Part shown: piece by piece, positions 10,106 to 22,847 of the stretch
How positions within the stretch are numbered: the first letter of the stretch is position 1
Layout: each line of letters begins with the position of its first letter
From: Eriocheir sinensis
Lineage: Eukaryota; Arthropoda; Malacostraca; Decapoda; Varunidae
Direction: 5' to 3'
NCBI RefSeq assembly: GCF_024679095.1
Contig: NC_066517.1
Span: 70,001-134,000, forward strand
DNA: 64,000 nt
Translations under genes and position numbers: made by a program
The notes under the pieces: generated by a model
What the model was told of the DNA's origin: nothing
The model's database searches: none
What the model saw: only the letters and a program-made list of their open reading frames with translations

Positions 10106-12812
10106 ATATATGCAGGAGGAGGTAGGAAGACACCTAACGAACGGGCTTGAGCTACTCCCGGTGAGGATATATGGGAAGCGAGGAGGGTGCTGAAGCCCTT
10201 CAAAGACCCTTCCCATGTCCTCACTAACCGTTTCCCTATTGTCTCATCAACACCAGAGAGCAGTTCAGCATGCTCTCTAAAGGCAGTTCCTCTCTCTTTC
10301 TACACCACACTACATTCACACAACACACACACATTTTCCCAAAATTCAAAATTCAAAATGGCGAAAAATTACAGAGCCTCGAGTCTCGCCTGGGGGAACA
10401 TAAATTCCCCCAGGGAGGACTCCCCTTCTGGCTGCCGACTTGAAAGGTGTCCTAATAACTCCTCGAACCTCCTCCTTATCAATTTCTGCAACATTCGCGG
10501 TCTTCGCTCTAATTTTCATAATGTGGAATACCATCTCTCCTCCTCTAAACCTCACCTTCTCTTCCTCACCGAAACATAGGTTTCTGAGGCTACTGACAGC
10601 AACCTCTACTCTGTTCCCTCCTACTTTCTTTATACTAAATTTCAATCCATTGCTGGATGTTGCGACTACTTTCTAAACGACATCACTTGCTCTAGTGCCA
10701 TCTAAATTGACTCTTCAGAATTTTCTACCATCTGGCTAAGACTTTATTGTCATTCTATTACTAAATACATCTGTGCTGCTTATCTCTCACCTAACTCTAC
10801 TAACTATGTAAAATTCATTGACTATTTGAACTCTAAGGTGGAACACATCTTGACTCACTCTCCCTTCGCTGAAATCTCCATCTTAGGAGATTTCAATGTT
10901 CACCACCAGCTTTGGCTTTCATCCTCCTTTACTGACCAGCCTGGTGAACAAGCCTTCAACTTTGCTCTCCTCAACGACCTAGAGCAGTTGCTTCAGCACC
11001 CTACTCGTATTCCCGACCGTCTTGGAGACAGGCCCAACATTCTAGACCTCTTCCTTATCTCTAATCCTTCTGCTTACTCTGTCAAACTGTTCTCTCCGTT
11101 GGGCTCCTCCGATCATAACCTTATTTCTGTATCCTGTCTTATCGCTCCTGTACATCATCTAGACCCACCGAGGAGGCGATGCTTTTGGCATTTTGCCTCA
11201 GCTCGATGGGACGACCTGAGGATGTACTTTTGCGATTTCCCGTGGAATGATTACTGCTTCCAGAAGAGAGACCCCTCTGTGTGTGCCCAGTGCATCACAG
11301 AGGTGATTGTCTCTGGAATGGAGGCATACATTCCACGTTCTTTCTCTACTCCTCATGCTAAAAAGCCTTGGTTTAACCATGCTTGTTCTCGTGCTATTAA
11401 TGATAGAGAGGCAGCTCACAAAAGGTTCCAGAGCTTTCGAACACCCGCTAACTTTGACCTTTACATTTCAGCCCGGAATCGTGCCAAATCTATTCTCCGA
11501 CTTACCAAAACTTCTTTTATCAATAGAAAATGTCAACATCTTGCTTCTTCTAATTCTTCCCGTGACTTCTGGCATCTAGCAAAAAATATCTCCTCCAATT
11601 TCACTTCTTCCTCTTTCCCTCCTCTCCTCAACCCTGACGGCAGCACTGCCGCCTCATCTGTCTCTAAGGCTGAACTCTTCGCTCAAACTTTCTGTAAGAA
11701 CTCCACCCTGGACGACTCTGGGCATATTGCTCCTACTCATCCCCCCTCTGACTCCTTTATGCCTGTTATTAAAATTCTTCCAAATGATGTTTTCTATCCC
11801 CTCTCTGGCCTCAACTCTCAGAAGGCTTATGGACCTGATGGAGTGCCTCCTATTGTCCTTAAAAACTGTGCTTCCGTGCTGACACCCTGCCTGGTCAAAC
11901 TCTTTCGCCTCTGCCTGTCAACATCTACCTTTCCTTCTTGCTGGAAGTATGCCTTTGTACAGCCTGTGCCTCAGAAGGGTGACAGTTCCAATCCCTCAAA
12001 CTACCGCCCTATAGATTTACTTTCCTGTCTATCTAAAGCTTTTGAATCAATCCTTAACCGGAAGATTCAAAAGCACCTTTCCACTTCTGACCTTCTATCT
12101 GATCGCCAGTATGGGTTCCCCAAGGGGCGTTCTACTGGTGATCTCCTTGCCTTCCTAACTGACTCTTGGTCATCCTCTCTTAGCCGTTTCGGTGAAACCT
12201 TTGCTATTGCGCTGGACATATCAAAAGCTTTTGATAGGGTCTGGCACAAGTCTTTGCTTTCCAAACTACTCTCCTACGGTTTCTATCCTTCTCTCTGTAC
12301 CCCTATCTCCAGTTTCCTTTCTGACCGTTCTATATCTGCTATGGTGGACGGTCACTGTTCTTCCCCTAAACCTATTAGCAGTGGTGTCCCACAGGGTTCT
12401 GTCCTATCTCCCACTCTCTTTCTGTTGTTCATTGATGATCTTCTTTCCAAAATGAACTGTAATATCCATTCTTACGCCAATGACTCCACTCTGCATTACT
12501 CAACTTCTTTTAATAGAAGACCCACTCCACAGGAACTTAACGATTCAAGGCTGGAGGCAACAGAACGCTTACCCTCAGACCTTACTATTATTTCCGATTG
12601 GGGCAAGAAGAACCTGGTGTCCTTCAATGCCTCAAAAACACAGTTTCTCCACCTATCCACTCGACACAATCTTCCAAACAACTATCCCCTATTCTTCGAC
12701 AACACTCAGCTATCACCTTCTTCAACAATAAACATTCTCGGTCTATCCTTAACTCAAAATCTCAACTGGAAACTTCATATCTCATCTCTTACTAAATCAG
12801 CTTCCTCAAGGC
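10099..12812 (+). mobile_element. Jockey/I-like LINE, copy A, 3'-truncated
   Basis: Non-LTR retrotransposon with the start of the endonuclease-RT ORF preserved but no C-terminal end, 3' UTR or tail. Homology to copies C and D stops abruptly at about 12812, inside the post-RT region (SASSRL). LINEs are normally 5'-truncated, so loss of the 3' end implies later deletion or recombination. About 250 bases of possible 5' leader precede the ORF. Clade (Jockey versus I group) is not settled. Confidence 0.85.
10358..12812 (+). pseudogene. LINE ORF2: endonuclease and reverse transcriptase, inactivated
   Basis: The frame begins at ATG 10358 (MAKNYRASSLAWGN). The endonuclease has FCNIRGLRSN, LTET, GDFNVHH and SSDHNLIS. 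The RT has [45 protein letters not shown] and [11 protein letters not shown]. The whole region stays in one frame but carries in-frame stops at 10577-10579 (directly after LTET) and about 10702. The RT active-site box reads YAND where copy D has YADD, so the first catalytic Asp is lost. It would cut DNA and prime reverse transcription if intact; this copy cannot. After 12812 the frame runs on into unrelated sequence to 12946. Confidence 0.9.
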
Positions 12813-13779
12813 TCTGGCTGCTGACCCACCAGCAAACGTCTCATTCTGGAAAACTTGCTGTAGTGACACTGATGTGGACAAGTTATCTTGTTGCGCCAGA
12901 AATTTACAAAACACCGCCGCGGTGGAAGGCCGCGACGTGCGGGTGAATCACCCAAGGAAGGGGACGCCGAAAGCCGCGGCACCGTCACGGGGCACCGGGG
13001 ACGTGGTGGAGCTGAGGAAGGAGTTATGTCCGCAGCGAAAGCCGCTTACCACCACGGCCAAGGCCAAGGGCAAAGGTCAGGACACAGACGACTCGGATCA
13101 CGGCGCCGCCAAGGAAAGCTGAGCACGTCAAGGCAGGCCCGGAAAGACCGCGGAGGACAATTAACGGAATGTGATTCAAACGAGATGAAGAAAAAAAGTT
13201 CAATGTTGGAGAATTCGTGAATGTGGACAGCACCACACCCGTGCTCGGCAACACTCAAGTCCTACACAGTCAGCTGATATGTCATTGTAAGAGTTGTTTG
13301 TGTTACATCATAAACGCCTGTGCCTGATGTTTTTTGCTGTGGCCTTGCATGGCCCTACCGGACTCGTGGATTACTTGTGTTATGTTCCCAGTAATTTTAT
13401 CTTCACATTCTTTTCTATCAGTTGCGCTTTCTTTACATTACAAATAAGTATTACTTCCTTTACATGAAACATGATATTGCGAACAATATGTTTTATTTAC
13501 CGTAACGGTGTTCGAAACCATTCAAGTTCGACTCTGTGTGCTAACTGTGTAATAAATGTTTGGAAAATTGAGGACAACCTGTTGTTCCCAAATTTAAGTA
13601 ACTGTGATGAAAAGGAGCAGCTGACTCGGCAAAGGAGCACATCTTTGAGCCACTGGCGAGTTGGAGGTGACAGCAAGGTGTGTAGCACATCATAGGGCGT
13701 ACCCGGCACTAAGAAAGTAACGGCCAGCTACCGTAGAAGAGGACTGGAGACCCTTACTACGTATCATCCAAGAATAACC
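12813..13779 (+). other. Unassigned; includes a short GC-rich open frame
   Basis: A frame from about 12815 to 13122 reads through [17 protein letters not shown] and later KAKGKGQDTDDSDHG before a stop. It is GC-rich and unlike its neighbours, but I do not recognise it and see no supported splice sites. 13200-13700 is AT-rich and may be 5' leader of the RTE-like LINE that follows. No promoter is claimed. Confidence 0.3.
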
Positions 13780-14790
13780 ATGATAAGTCGCCAAAATGAA
13801 ATGATCACCAACGGCGTAAATGAGGACTCTTCTCAGGTAAATGAGGAAGTCGTCTCGCCCGGTCGGAACTCTCGTGGGCAGCAGGCGGGATCCGTCCGTC
13901 ATCGGGAGTCTGTCTGCAAACCCAAAGAATTCAAAATTGGAACGTGGAATGTGCGAACATTGCACCAAGCTGGAAAACTCGATAATTTGATGAAGGAAAT
14001 GAAGAGATTGCAGACGGATGTGATGGGTGTCGGTGAGGTTCGTTGGCCTGGGGCCGGAGAATTTAAAAGGGATGACGGAGTACTTGTATACTCAGGAGGA
14101 CAGAGAGCTGAAAGGGGTGTGGGAATAGCTATGAATACGAGAACATCAAGGTCATTAAGAGGATACTGGGCAGTCTCAGACAGAATAATCGTGGTTGAAC
14201 TGGAGAGCAAGCCTTTCAATGTGAAACTGATACAAATTTATGCCCCAACAGCGGATAGTGATGAGGAAGAGCTGGAGGGGTTCTACGAAGACTTGGACAG
14301 AATGATGACGCAATGCAAACAGCATGAAGTCAACATTGTAATGGGTGACTTAAATGCCAAGGTGGAGAGGAGGAGAGGGAGCCGTGCTTGGACCATACGG
14401 ATTGGGAGACAGAAATGAGCGAGGAGACAGATTCATAGAGTGGTGTGAGCAACACAATCAGATAATTGCAAATACTTGGTACAGACATCACCCAAGACAT
14501 TTGTGGACTTGGAGATCACCAGGAGATAGAACGCGCAACCAAATTGACTACATCACAATAAACTCAAGGTTTAAAAGAGCAGTCACGCAAATAAGAACAT
14601 ACCCTGGTGCTGATTGTGATAGCGATCAGAACCCAGTAATAGCCACCATCAAAGTTAAACTTAAAATTCCAGGAAAAGCTAATGTGAAACAGAGAAGAGA
14701 TTTGAAGATACTGAAAGATCCACAAGTTAAAGAAATGTATAGAATTGAAGTTAGAAATAAGTATGATATGAAGCATTACAGGATGACATG
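13780..14790 (+). pseudogene. RTE-like LINE endonuclease domain
   Basis: Apurinic-endonuclease-like fold: TWNVRTL, GVGEVRW (the Glu position), VMGDLNAKV, then, after a frameshift near 14370, WTWRSPGDRTRNQIDYI and the terminal box. That box normally reads SDHN and here reads SDQN (14629-14640), so the catalytic His is replaced by Gln. The enzyme would nick target DNA. The His loss and the frameshift both argue that this copy is dead. Confidence 0.85.
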
Positions 14791-16765
14791 GACAATGGAC
14801 CGGAGAGATTGTGGCAAAACATCCAGGAGGCTATTGCGGAAGGAAACAGCAAACATGTCCCAAATGTCAGAAATGTCAAGAAAAAGCCGTGGATGACCCA
14901 GACAATTCTGGATAAAATGGAAGAAAGGAGGATGAATAAGAATAATGATATTGAATACAACAGATTGAATAGGGAAGTCAAGAAACTCTGCAACAAAGCC
15001 AAGGAAGAATGGACTAATACCCAGTGTAAGGAGTTGGAAGACCTCGGAAGGCGTGACCAACAAAGAATGTATGAGAAGATCAAGGAACTGACAGGCAAAC
15101 GACAAAGTCAGAGAGGTACAGCACTAACAGCAGAAGATGGAACTGTATTAATGGATATAGAGTCTATTAAAGAGAGATGGAAACAATATGTGGAGGATCT
15201 GTTTGAAGATGAGAGACCTGATTTAGAGGAGGATGACGCAATAGAACCCAGCATTCCGATAATCCGACAGGAAGTAGAAAATGCTATAAGACAAATGAAG
15301 CGTGGCAAAGCCGTGGGGACGATGGAGTGGCGGTGGAGATGCTGGAGGCCTTGGGGAATTCGGGGTGGACGTATTGGACAGCTTAGCAAATAAAATTTAT
15401 GACAGGGAAGAGATTGTGGATCAAATGACGAAATCTACCTTTATTACAATCCCAAAAGTACTTGGAACATCAGAGTGTAGCAAGTTCAGAACAATTAGCA
15501 TCATGAACCAGATATGCAAAATTGTTCTACGAGTAGTACTGGCAAGGATAAGAGGTAAAATAAGAGGAGAGGTAGCAGAAGAACAATACGGATTTGTGGC
15601 CGGGAAAGGCACAAGAAATGCGATATTTGTACTGCGAAACTTAGTGGAAAGAGCAATTGAGAAAAAGAAGGACGTATTTGCATGTTTTATAGATTATGAA
15701 AAAGCATTCGACAAGATAAAACATGAGGAATTGATCAACATTTTAAGCATAAGTGGCATTGACAAAAAGGATATTAACATCATCAAGAAGCTATACTGGA
15801 ACCAAAAAGCAGTAATAAAGGTAGGAACCGACGAAACTGACAGCATTAAGATCAAGAGAGGTGTACGACAGGGATGCGTGATGTCGCCTGATCTCTTTTC
15901 CATCTACAGCGAAATTATAATGAGAGAAATAGACAAATGTGAAGGAATAAGTATAGGAGGAAGAAACATCACAAATATACGATACGCTGACGACACAGTG
16001 CTTTTGGCCGATTCAGAAGAAAGATTACAATATCTTTTAAATATATTGGTACCGGCAAGTAGAGAAAAAGGACTGCTTATTAACATCAAGAAAACGGAAA
16101 CCATGGTCTTTTCAAAGAAAGCAGAACGGCCGAGAATAAACATCAGGATTAATGGAGACGTTATTAAACAAGTTGATTCATTTAATTATCTGGGAAGTAC
16201 TTTGAGTGCAGATGGCAGGTCGGAGAAGGAAATCAAGAGAAGAATTGCTATAGCAAAAACAAGTTTCTGGAACATGAAGAATATTTTAACAAACAGGAAA
16301 TTGAGTATATCAACCAGGAAACGTGCTATAAAATGTTATGTCTGGTCAACATTGTTATATGGAGGTGAGACATGGACGATCAGTAGGAGCATGGAAAAGA
16401 GATTGGAGGCTATGGAGATGTGGTTGTGGAGAAGAATGTTGAAGGTTTCGTGGACGGAAAGGAAGACAAATGTCGAAATCTTACGTATGGCAGGAGAACA
16501 GCGAAGGTTGATGAGTGAAATAAGGGGAAGACAGCTGCAATTTGTAGGGCATGTAATGAGAAGAGACGAACTTGAGAACACTGTTCTGACCGGCATGGTG
16601 GAAGGCACTAGAGACAGAGGACGACAAAGAGAGAAATACCTGGATTGGATGAGAAAACATCTACAGGCAGGAATGAACATCGCGCAAGTCCTGCAGAGAA
16701 CGCGAGATAGAGAGATGTGGCGTGTCATGGTTGCCGACGTCCTGCAGGATATGGCACACCGGTAA
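14790..16765 (+). pseudogene. RTE-like LINE reverse transcriptase and C-terminal domain
   Basis: The linker (KKPWMTQTILDKMEERR) and early RT (IRQMKRGKAVG) are in one frame to about 15318. Two nearby single-base shifts follow. From about 15360 the frame is open for over 460 codons to 16765, with EEQYGFVAGKGTRNAIF, ACFIDYEKAFDKIKHE, RGVRQGCVMSPDLFS, intact active site IRYADDTVLLAD, and the tail QLQFVGHVMRRDELENTVL. The RT core itself has kept its catalytic residues. Confidence 0.88.
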
Positions 16766-16790
16766 GGTAAGGTGATGAAAATATTTACCG

Positions 16791-18054
16791 GGAGAGATCA
16801 TTAACAGACCTGTGTGAGAAATGCTGCACACGAAACAACAACATAAACAACTTCACCAGGAAGAAGCGACAATCTATCTTGTAAAAAATGAATTCGGCAA
16901 CAAACAAACAAAACAGTCACATACCACAAGAACAAAACAGAGAGGAAATAACACATAAACCAAGTCACAGAAAAATAAAAATAAACTCTCCTTCATACTT
17001 AACTAAAAACGAAAATAAATAAACAAACAAAAAAGAAAACTCAGAGGTAAAGATCCACCAACAACTCAACCCGGATCTAACGAGGCGGTCACGAGGTCCG
17101 TTATGGGGGGAGAGGGAAGAGGGTGGAGGGGGGCGTGTATTGAGGGAGAAGTGGTTGGAGACTGGTAATAGGGGGCTGTGGGGGGGTGGGGGCATTACCG
17201 GTTGGAGAGGAGGGGCAGGAAGGTGTGAGGAGACAGCGATAGGAGGAGGAGGAGGAATGTGGGTGGAGGACGTGGGGGGAAGGGTGGTAAAGTGGAGGGA
17301 AATTGAACAGAGGAAGGGAGGTGGAGATGGGTGGTTAGAGGAAAAAGAGAGGAGAGTGAAAGAGAATGTGGTGGAAGGGGAGGTGAGGTGGAGTGAAGGG
17401 GATTTAGGAGCAGAGAAGAACAAGAGGGATGTGGAGAGTGGTAGTGAGGGAAGAAAAGGAAGAAAAAAAGAGCAGGAGGAGGAGGAGGTAGAGGAAGAGG
17501 AGGAGCAGGAGGGGTAGCAGGGTCGGCCACTAATTCAATAAAGCAACACAATTCCTTTCTTTGGTTGCGGCATCGCAGGACAAAGGCCACCTCGGGCTGC
17601 TTAGCTTCTCTTTCTTTGATTTTTAGAGTGAGTTTTTTTTTACTTTTTTCAATTTAATTGTTTGACTTTTTCCTTTAATTTTACTTTTTATAGCTTTTAC
17701 TTTATACTCTTACTTTTTCCTTCCTTTTTTAGTGACAGTTTTTTCCTTCCACAGACGATTCAAGTGATTCTACGTCATATTCATGATCGTTTATCTTTCA
17801 GCTATGTGTATACGAAAGTATTTTCTTTCGTCAATATCTACTGACCTTTTTCTTCTTTTCCTCCTATTTCCACTACTTATCTCACTTAATATTTATTTGT
17901 CTTTATATCTATTTGTCCTTACGGTTACTCTCTCTCTTACTATCTTCTTATACATTCACCCGTTTGACATTTCTACTCCTTTCTCGTAACTGTCATGTAT
18001 CTAATGAAACCGCAGCATATGAGGCTTGACATGTTCCGTTCTACCATTTTTTTC
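16791..18054. other. No gene seen; purine tract then T-rich sequence
   Basis: 16790-17040 is A-rich. 17100-17515 is strongly GA-rich on the plus strand. 17610-18000 is T/C-rich. Long frames here are composition artefacts. Confidence 0.6.
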
Positions 18055-18366
18055 TACATCCCCGCCTATAGCGCCGATAGGCTTTCTTCAGTTGTCAGAT
18101 GGTCGGCCCAAGCCCGTCATGGCGCAGGCAATTTTTATAGTGGCGCCAGTTATGCTTGGTTCATGCTGCCCCCCGGAACTCATTCTTGATTCACTGGACG
18201 GTTTCTTCTAGAGTCCGGGTTGATGGCTGGTCTTCTGGACAGCATGTGGGTAGTTTTACGGCACTCAGCGGCGACTGAAAAATCCCAGGTGGTAGCGTGG
18301 GGGATTCGAACCGACGTTGTCCATGGCGTGGGGAATGTGAGCCCAGCACGTTTACCACTCAGCCAC
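18055..18366 (-). mobile_element. tRNA-derived SINE
   Basis: On the minus strand the right end reads GGCGGTGGCTGAGTGGTAAA (A box TGGCTGAGTGG) and then GGTTCGAATCC (B box at about 18301-18311), spaced as in a tRNA. A tRNA-unrelated body of about 230 bases follows, starting CCACCTGGGATTTTTCAG. Sequence after the B box does not pair as an acceptor stem, so it is a SINE and not a tRNA gene. It shares GGGATTTT-CAGTC-CCGC-GAGTG with the copy at 20111. Confidence 0.75.
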
Positions 18367-19473
<1,107 letters not shown>

Positions 19474-19517
19474 ACATTTTATATAACATTCATTAAACGT
19501 TGTATTGACTGCAGCGG

Positions 19518-19519
<2 letters not shown>

Positions 19520-19612
<93 letters not shown>
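19520..19612. repeat. (CT)n microsatellite
   Basis: Uninterrupted CT, separated from the GT array by 48 unique bases. Confidence 0.97.
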
Positions 19613-19613
<1 letters not shown>

Positions 19614-19659
19614 AACACAACATACACTTTCATTGTACAAATCAACTGGTGGGTCGTGG

Positions 19660-19833
<174 letters not shown>

Positions 19834-19907
19834 GCTAAATGGCTGAGCCCGATAATAATTTGGGTCTTGTGGATGATTCCGCAGTAACAGTGTGTGTATC
19901 CTGACCG

Positions 19908-20010
19908 CAGGGGGGGGGGGGGAGAGAGGAAGAGGATGGTGATGATGATGATGATGATAAGGAGGAGGAGGAGGAGGAGGAGGAGGAGGAGGAGGAAAGG
20001 GGGAGGAGGA
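19908..20010. repeat. Poly-G, (GAT)n and (GAG)n
   Basis: A run of about 13 G bases at 19910, GATGAT at 19938-19958 and GAG trinucleotides at 19962-19995. Confidence 0.85.
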
Positions 20011-20110
20011 GGTTAATAGGAGACAAGCAGAAGGAAACTGGTCGGACTGAGATTGCTAAGGATTCCTAAAGAAAGGTACGTAATTAATATCATAGTGATG
20101 TAAATTTGGG

Positions 20111-20235
20111 GAGGCAGTGGCTGAGTGGACAGCGTGATGGCGCAGCATCTAGGACGACGCGAGTTCGCGCCCCGCCCGGAGCCACAACCTGGGATTTTCC
20201 AGTCACCGCCGAGTGGCCTAAGACTACTGACTACT
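20111..20235 (+). mobile_element. tRNA-derived SINE, short copy
   Basis: Begins GGAGGCAGTGGCTGAGTGGA (A box) and has a degenerate B box GCGAGTTCGCGCC, followed by CAACCTGGGATTTTCCAGTC. The same block follows the B box in the minus-strand copy at 18055-18366, so both belong to one family. It lacks most of the body. Confidence 0.7.
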
Positions 20236-20572
20236 CTTTAATAACACCGACATACATGAATCAAATTCGCACAAATTAATGAGGACAAAATTTAACCCAG
20301 GAGGGAAGGGAGGAAGAAAGGAAGGAAAGGAGGGAAAAAGATAGGAAGAACGGAAAACATGAAGGGGGGGCGAGATGATAACATTGGAGCTGATATATGG
20401 GAAGAAGAAGGAGAAAGAGGGGAAGGAGGAAGGGAAGGGAAGGAGAGGGGAGGGGAGCTGAGGGTTTATAGACAAAGAAGAGGAACCTTAAACCGATTAC
20501 CTTTTCATCTGCTAAGAGGCGGAGTGAGAGGATGCGTCTGATACTGCTGTGTGTGATGAGGCGATTTAGCCG

Positions 20573-20609
<37 letters not shown>

Positions 20610-20804
20610 GGTGTGGGTGTGTAGGTGTGGGTGTGTTTAGGGAATGGAATGTAGGGAATGGAATGTAGGGAGAGGAGGAGGAGGAGGAGGAGGAGGAGGA
20701 GGAGGAGGAGGAGAAGGAGGAGAAAAACTAACCTACTTCACCGTTCGTCAGGGGAGTAGAATCAAGTTAGTCGTGGGCGTGACCTTGACGGTGGGAAGAA
20801 AATC
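20236..20804. other. Purine-rich sequence with GT and GGA repeats
   Basis: GA-rich at 20290-20480, GT at about 20572-20601, GGA trinucleotides at 20672-20715. No gene is visible. Confidence 0.6.
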
Positions 20805-20931
20805 TTTTTTATTTTTTTTACAGCAGAGGAGTCAGCTCAAGGGCACAAAAGAAGGTAACAAGTGTTAAAAAAAAAGCCCAATACTCACTGCTCCCAAAAG
20901 AGTTAGAGGAGCGGCAGAAAGATAGATCAAT

Positions 20932-22843
20932 ATAAGAACATAAGAACATAAAAACATAAGAACGCAGGAGTCTACAAGAGGCCGGTAGGCCTGTACGAGG
21001 CAGCTCCTTTGACCCTAAGCTCCCGTGTATCTAACCCCACCTAATATCGCTGTCCATGAATTTATCTAGTCTATTTTTTAATGTGACAATTGTATTGGCA
21101 CTCACCACATGACTGCTAAGCCTATTCCACTCATCCACCACCCTGTTAGTAAACCAATTTTTGCCTATGTCCCTGTTGAATCTGAATTTATCCAGTTTAA
21201 ACCCGTTACTTCGTGTCCTACCCGGTTCTCTTACCAACAAAACCTTATGAATGTCTCCCTTATTAAAGCCCTTCATCCATTTATAAACCTCGATCATGTC
21301 TCCACGCACCCTTCGCCTTTCTAGAGAATGCAAGTTTAACTGTTTGAGTCTTTCCTCGTATGGCAAGTTTCTCAACCCCTGAATCATCTTAGTCATCCTC
21401 CTCTGCACCGATTCTAACATTTTGATATCCATTCTATAGTAAGGTGACCAGAACTGAACCGCATAGTCAAGATGAGGTCTAACTAATGCTAAATATAGTT
21501 TGAGGAAGACTTCGGGGCTTCTGTTGCTTACGCTCTTTGAAATAAATCCCAGTACCCTATTAGCTCGATTTCTAGCTTGAATGCATTGTGCCCTTCGACG
21601 GAGATCAGAGCTCACTAAGACCCCTAAATCCTTCTCGCACCCAGACCTGCTTATGAGAGTGTCATTTAAGCAATAGTTATGTGAGGGTTGTTCCTACCTA
21701 CACTCAGAATACTGCACTTTCCTACATTGAACTCCATCTGCCATATATCCGCCCAGTCATACAATCTGTTGAGTTCACCTTGAGAATACTAGCGTCCTGA
21801 TCCGACTCAATTACTCTACCGATCTTGGTATCATCTGCAAATTTACTAACATCACTACTAATTCCTGTATCTAAGTCATTGATATAAATAATAAACAAAA
21901 GTGGACCTAATACCGAACCTTGTGGGACCTCACTCGTAACACATCCCCAGTCAGATCTTTTACCATTGATTTGCACTCTTTGCTTCCTATTGCTAAGCCA
22001 CGCCTTGACCCAGTTCAAAACTTTACCCTCTACTCCGTGAGCCTGTAATTTAAGCAACAGTCGATGGTGAGGAACTTTGTCAAACGCTTTACTAAAATCG
22101 AGATAGATTACATCATAATTTTCATCTCTGTCAACCGCCTCAAATACTTTATTGTAGAAGGACAAGAGATTGGTGAGGCATGACCTACCTTTTGTGAACC
22201 CATGCTGCGAGTCGTGAATTAAGCTATGTTTCTCTAAATGCTCCCGAATGTTCCTGGCTATCATGGACTCCAGCATCTTGCCTATAACCGATGTTAAGCT
22301 AATTGGGCGATAGTTTGAAGCAACCGACCTGTCCCCCTTTTTAAAAATCGGCGTCACATTAGCTACTTTCCATAGGCTCGGCACATAGCCAGTATTTACC
22401 GACATCTTAAGGATGTCGGTTAGTGGGTCACTGAGTACATCACCTAATTCCTTTAATACCCTCGGAAATATCCCGTCAGGACCTGGCGGCTTGTTCTTCT
22501 TAAGCTTATCTATCTCATCCTGAACTACTTGCCTGGTAATGATTATATCCCTCAATTTATCGCCATCCCCGCCCTCGTACACCTGAACTCTTTCCGGTAT
22601 AGTCGTTCGATCCTCCTGTGTGAATACTGAAACGAAGTAGTCGTTCAACAATGTGCTCATATTTTCGTAATTTTCTACTAGCTCCCCTGTGTTTGTTTTC
22701 AGTGGTCCAATTTTCTCCCGTGTTTTTGTTCTATACATCTGAAAGAAGCCCTTAGGATTACTTTTCGCCTCATTTGCTACTTTGATCTCATAGTTCCTTT
22801 TTGCTATCCTGGTGTTTTCTTAACTAATCTAGATAGTTAATCT
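20932..22843 (-). mobile_element. CR1-like LINE, copy B, nested in copy C
   Basis: 5'-truncated copy with the 3' end at the low coordinate. The tail reads, on the minus strand, TTCTTATG-type octamers (plus strand AAGAACATAAGAACATAA). The ORF is in two main pieces: 22738-21722 has NYRPISLTSVIGK, QHGFTKGRSCLTNLLSF, YLDFSKAFDKVPHHR, VPQGSVLGPLLF and intact FADDTKIG. 21615-21031 has the C-terminal part (VRPHLDYAVQFWSPYYRMD). A frameshift near 21780 and another near 21680 separate them. It is about 97 percent identical in protein over the RT to the copy at 36335-38695, so it is young. Confidence 0.87.
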
Positions 22844-22847
22844 ATCG

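Larger units (their letters stand above)
13780..16790 (+). mobile_element. RTE-like LINE, frameshifted
   Basis: The order endonuclease, linker, RT and a C-terminal domain, with the RTE signature IGTWNVRTL at the start, is typical of the RTE/BovB group. The reading frame changes near 14370, 14790, 15318 and 15356, so it is inactive. The stop codon at 16763 lies in CCGGTAAGGTAAGGTGATGA, short tandem sequence of the kind found at RTE 3' ends. The 3' boundary at about 16790 is approximate. Confidence 0.85.
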
